From: Arthrobacter endolithicus
GTDB lineage: Bacteria; Actinomycetota; Actinomycetes; Actinomycetales; Micrococcaceae
Reading direction: 5' to 3'
Assembly (NCBI RefSeq): GCF_026627425.1
Contig: NZ_JAPNLH010000019.1
Span: 1-64,000 of the forward strand
DNA: 64,000 nt
Numbering within the stretch: position 1 is the first letter of the stretch; each line of letters starts with the position of its first letter. Shown here one piece after another: positions 61,445 to 64,000 of this stretch. Below the pieces are notes generated by a model that saw only the letters and a list, made by a program, of their open reading frames with translations, did no database searches and was not told the DNA's origin. A program made the translations under genes and the position numbers.

Positions 61445-62766
61445 ACGCGGTCCGCGACAGGTGTCTGTGCGGGGTTGATAAGGGACTTGGAGATCCTGGG
61501 CAGAAAGATCAACGCGAGCATGCTGACAACACAGCAGATAATGATGTAGACGGAGATTGCTGTTGAGCTTCCGGTGGCCTGCAGCAAAGCAGCCGCGATA
61601 AGCGGGGCCGGTCCGCCCGCCACAACACTCGCCAGCTGATAGCCCATCCCGGCCCCGGTGTAGCGGATATCGGCGTCGAAACTTTCGGCAATCAGGGCAG
61701 CCTGCGGGCCGTACTGCACGTCGTGAATCATCAGGCTGACGATGATCGCGAGCCCCACGAGAACGGCATTACCGGTATTGAGCAGACCGAAGTAAGGGAA
61801 GGCAAAGACGGCGGTCAGGACAACGCCGGTCCCGTAGACCCTGCGCCGACCGAACCGGTCTGAGAGCCTGCCGAAGACCGGGATGCTGATCAACCCCAGC
61901 GCAGCGGCTATTAGTGTGTCATCGAGAATCGAGTTGCTGTTGAGTTTGAGTTGTTTGACGGCATAGGTGAGCACGAAAGTAATGAAGAGGTAAAACGGCG
62001 CCTGCTCCGAGGTGCGGACCAAGGCCGTCAGCAGAACCTGCTTGGGCTGGCGCTTGAAGACCTCGATAAGGGGATTCTTTACGACCTTGTTGGCCTTGCG
62101 GAGAGCCTCAAATTCGGGGCTCTCAACGACGCGTAGCCGAACGAAAAGGCCAACACCGATCAGCACAATGCTCAGGATGAACGGAATTCTCCACCCATAG
62201 GCGGCGAAACCCGCGGTGCCCGTGAGGCCGGACGTGATCCGCACCACACCTGTAGAGAGGACAAGCCCGATCGGCACACCCATCTGCGGCCAGCTGGCGG
62301 AGAGGCCACGACGTTTTTGCTGACCCCACTCCATGCTCAGCAGGACCGAGCCGCCCCACTCACCACCAACGCCGATCCCCTGAACGATACGCAGCAGGAC
62401 AAGAATGATCGGCGCGGCGATGCCGATACTTTGATAGGTCGGCAAAAAGCCGATGAGGACGGTACCGAACGCCATCAGGAACAGGGTCGCCATCAAGGTC
62501 GTCTTGCGGCCAATCCGGTCACCAAAATGACCAAAGATGGCCGCGCCCACCGGGCGTGCCACGAAACCAACGAACTGTGTGGCAAACGCAGCCAGGACGC
62601 CGGCGAAGGCATTTTGGCCGGGAAAGAACAACTGTGGAAACACCAGCGCTGCCGCCGTGCCGTAGAGGAAAAAGTCATACCATTCGATTGTGGTACCGAC
62701 GACGCTTGCAATCGTGGCACGCCTTACGGCCTGCGCACGGGTTACTTCTTGAACTTTCATCATCAC
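61441..62766 (-). CDS. MFS transporter, metabolite:H+ symporter (MHS, ShiA/ProP-like)
   Basis: A 441-residue MFS carrier. It has TIEWYDFFLYGTAAALVFPQ and ARPVGAAIFGHFGDRIGRK (motif A of the MHS family), then GIGVGGEWGGSVLLSMEW, GWRIPFILSIVLIGVGLF and FGRLSDRFGRRRVYG. MHS carriers import acids such as shikimate, dicarboxylates and betaine. The ATG is at 62766. Its stop overlaps the CoA-transferase by four bases, so the transporter and activation enzyme are made together. Confidence 0.88.
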   Translation of the reverse strand: MMMKVQEVTRAQAVRRATIASVVGTTIEWYDFFLYGTAAALVFPQLFFPGQNAFAGVLAAFATQFVGFVARPVGAAIFGHFGDRIGRKTTLMATLFLMAFGTVLIGFLPTYQSIGIAAPIILVLLRIVQGIGVGGEWGGSVLLSMEWGQQKRRGLSASWPQMGVPIGLVLSTGVVRITSGLTGTAGFAAYGWRIPFILSIVLIGVGLFVRLRVVESPEFEALRKANKVVKNPLIEVFKRQPKQVLLTALVRTSEQAPFYLFITFVLTYAVKQLKLNSNSILDDTLIAAALGLISIPVFGRLSDRFGRRRVYGTGVVLTAVFAFPYFGLLNTGNAVLVGLAIIVSLMIHDVQYGPQAALIAESFDADIRYTGAGMGYQLASVVAGGPAPLIAAALLQATGSSTAISVYIIICCVVSMLALIFLPRISKSLINPAQTPVADRV

Positions 62767-62824
62767 TCCATTGTTATGACGCCGGCGGGCGTAGTACCCA
62801 CAGGGGATTTGTCTGCTGTCGTTG

Positions 62825-63646
62825 CTAAGCTGCGGCGGCGGGCTTCAACGGGCCCGAGAGAAGCCGCCCGGCCCCCGGTATGGCCGGCTCGTGGCCCAGA
62901 GCCCGCAGAATTTCGTAAGTCGTCGCAGTGGCCGCCGTTATGACCGGGAGTCCGAGTTCATCTTCGACCTTCTGGACCGCTGCCAGGGAGGGCATCTGCA
63001 CACAGGCCGAAAGCACTACGGCATCCACGCCTGCATGGTTCAGACGAGCGGCAATGGAAGGCAGCGCCGTCGGATCCAACCGGCCAACCTCAAGGTTGTC
63101 GGGCACCCCGAGCCCAATCACGTCCTGCACCTGGATGCCTGCGCCCTCAATGTAGTCGGCGACCATCTTGGTCAGCTCAGGCAGGTACGGGGTTACCATC
63201 GCAACCCGGCGTGCCCCCATTGCCTGCAGAGTCCGCACCAACGCCCCGGCACTGCTCGTTACCGGAGCAGGATGACCGTTCTCGGCAGCAGCCGCAGCGA
63301 TCACTGCCTCGGAGCCCTCATGGGAGCCGGGACCCTGAGCCATCACGGCCACCAGACATGCGTAAGCAATGACATCCACATCCGCGTCGGACACCGCCGT
63401 GGCGCAGTCACCGGCTTTGGCTACCATCGCCGCCAGTTCCTGGGCCGTGACGCTCTTCAATGCCGCCCGGGCGGAGTGGAATGTGTAGTGCTGACCGGTC
63501 GCTTCGGATTGCCGGCGGAACAACTCCGGCAACTCAGTTTCCATCGTCGTATTGGAACTGGGAACGATCAACCCGATTCTCGAAGTCGCCCCGCTAATTC
63601 CCCACGAGAGCAGCTGCTCTGACGTACTCGCTTTATTCACTGCCAC
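62825..63646 (-). CDS. Maleate isomerase-like Asp/Glu racemase superfamily enzyme
   Basis: A 273-residue enzyme. The start SRIGLIVPSSNTTMETELPE is the signature of maleate cis-trans isomerase, and both catalytic cysteines are present: AYACLVAVMAQ (Cys97 from my start) and VLSACVQMPSL (Cys215). Family members isomerise maleate to fumarate, or act on substituted maleates such as citraconate. GTG at 63646 (or 63640) is chosen with AAGGA upstream; a GTG at 63679 is possible. First gene of the leftward operon, divergent from an IclR regulator. Its length fits maleate isomerase (about 250-270). Confidence 0.85.
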   Translation of the reverse strand: MAVNKASTSEQLLSWGISGATSRIGLIVPSSNTTMETELPELFRRQSEATGQHYTFHSARAALKSVTAQELAAMVAKAGDCATAVSDADVDVIAYACLVAVMAQGPGSHEGSEAVIAAAAAENGHPAPVTSSAGALVRTLQAMGARRVAMVTPYLPELTKMVADYIEGAGIQVQDVIGLGVPDNLEVGRLDPTALPSIAARLNHAGVDAVVLSACVQMPSLAAVQKVEDELGLPVITAATATTYEILRALGHEPAIPGAGRLLSGPLKPAAAA

Positions 63647-63721
63647 TTCCCATTCCTTGACTGCTGACCCGGACTCCACGCAATCGCCCCACTCCCCAGT
63701 GAACCCATCAAGTGGACTACC

Positions 63722-63774
63722 AACCCATAATGCGGGTTTAATCGGAATGTGTCAACGATCACTTCTTTCGAAAG
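63722..63774. promoter_or_regulatory. Two dyads between isomerase and IclR gene, possible operator
   Basis: AACCC (63722-63726) and GGGTT (63734-63738) form an inverted repeat with 7-base spacer, and CTTTCGAAAG (63765-63774) is a perfect palindrome. Both lie in the intergenic region between the divergent operon and its IclR-type regulator, where IclR operators are expected. No promoter elements were clearly resolved. Confidence 0.45.
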
Positions 63775-63839
63775 GCAAGCCATTGACTAAGATGGACAAC
63801 CGAAGACAAAGTAGATCGCAGGTGGCAGGGGACAGCACA

Positions 63840-64000
63840 GTGACGAAAGAACACGGCGACCGGACAACTCCGATTCTTGTGCTGGGCAAGGTCAGCGAAA
63901 TCCTAAATTGCTTCTCCATCGAGTCGCCGGAACCGACGCTTCAACACATCGCCCGCACCACCGGATTGCCTGCCAGTACCTGCCAGCGGCTCGTCCAAAA
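63840..64000 (+). CDS. IclR-family transcriptional regulator, 5' part only
   Basis: The reading frame from the GTG at 63840 continues past the window end. The first 53 codons encode an HTH of the IclR type: ILVLGKVSEILNCFSIESPE, TLQHIARTTGLPASTCQRLV. AGGGGA precedes the GTG at a good distance; an ATG at 63792 is in frame but without a ribosome site. It is divergent from the isomerase/MFS/CoA-transferase operon and is likely its regulator. The effector-binding part lies outside the window. Confidence 0.85.
   Translation, partial: MTKEHGDRTTPILVLGKVSEILNCFSIESPEPTLQHIARTTGLPASTCQRLVQ

Noticed and set aside
64000-64000. tRNA genes or rRNA anywhere in the window
   Set aside because: I saw no tRNA-like cloverleaf or conserved rRNA sequence by eye; a tRNA scan would be needed to exclude short ones.

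Overview
The window is high-GC, gene-dense DNA that looks like a chromosomal segment of a Gram-positive actinobacterium, most likely Micrococcaceae (Arthrobacter/Pseudarthrobacter type). The basis is the GC bias, GTG/TTG starts with strong AGGAG-like ribosome sites, mycothiol-dependent (DinB-like) enzymes, SPFH/phosphoketolase/H+-ATPase neighbours and catabolic operons typical of soil actinobacteria. The genus is an inference from gene style; no rRNA or marker gene is present.

Layout. (1) 499-1996: an oxalate/formate-type MFS transporter with a 33-residue membrane peptide encoded directly behind it. (2) 2000-3383: debris, including an hsp20 5' relic and a serine-recombinase relic. (3) 3384-8298: an allantoin uptake and ring-opening operon (NCS1 permease, Asp/Glu-racemase-family protein, allantoinase) followed by a two-domain universal stress protein. 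(4) 8400-10655: a broken serine recombinase and an IS110-family transposase, so the allantoin block is bracketed by mobile debris. (5) 10805-12507: a small conserved protein, a frameshifted stress-protein relic and a YeiH-type exporter. (6) 13094-24091: an envelope and lipid neighbourhood with a DedA protein, a membrane-anchored Ag85-like esterase, a small secreted low-complexity protein, a sensor kinase and response regulator on opposite strands, a PAP2 phosphatase, an MprF-like protein, an SGNH hydrolase and a cation/proton antiporter. (7) 24176-33263: MarR regulator divergent from a ClC-family protein, a plasma-membrane type H+-ATPase, phosphoketolase and slipin. (8) 33700-41375: SOUL protein, SDR, two coupled glycosyltransferases (one fused to HEAT-like repeats), GNAT and a drug-efflux MFS.

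(9) 41667-52765 is the most interesting part: two divergent transcription units around a LacI-family regulator and two near-identical perfect palindromes. Leftward run asparaginase, a CE4/PuuE-like (cyclic imide hydrolase or allantoinase-like) deacetylase-fold enzyme, an MFS carrier, two SDRs and a CxxC small protein. Rightward, behind the regulator, run pxpA (LamB/YcsF), a free-standing biotin carrier, biotin carboxylase, pxpB and pxpC. Together these supply every part of a urea-carboxylase-like enzyme in separate subunits, plus enzymes that open cyclic amides. I infer a regulon for a cyclic amide, imide or lactam substrate.

(10) 53549-59230: mixed single genes (DUF1801, COG4705 membrane protein, mycothiol-dependent enzyme family, PhzF, FHA protein with a small partner, GNAT). 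(11) 59280-64000: a maleate-isomerase-like enzyme, MFS carrier, CaiB-type CoA-transferase and enoyl-CoA hydratase in one tightly overlapping operon, divergent from an IclR regulator cut by the window end. It is probably a catabolic pathway for an unsaturated dicarboxylic acid.
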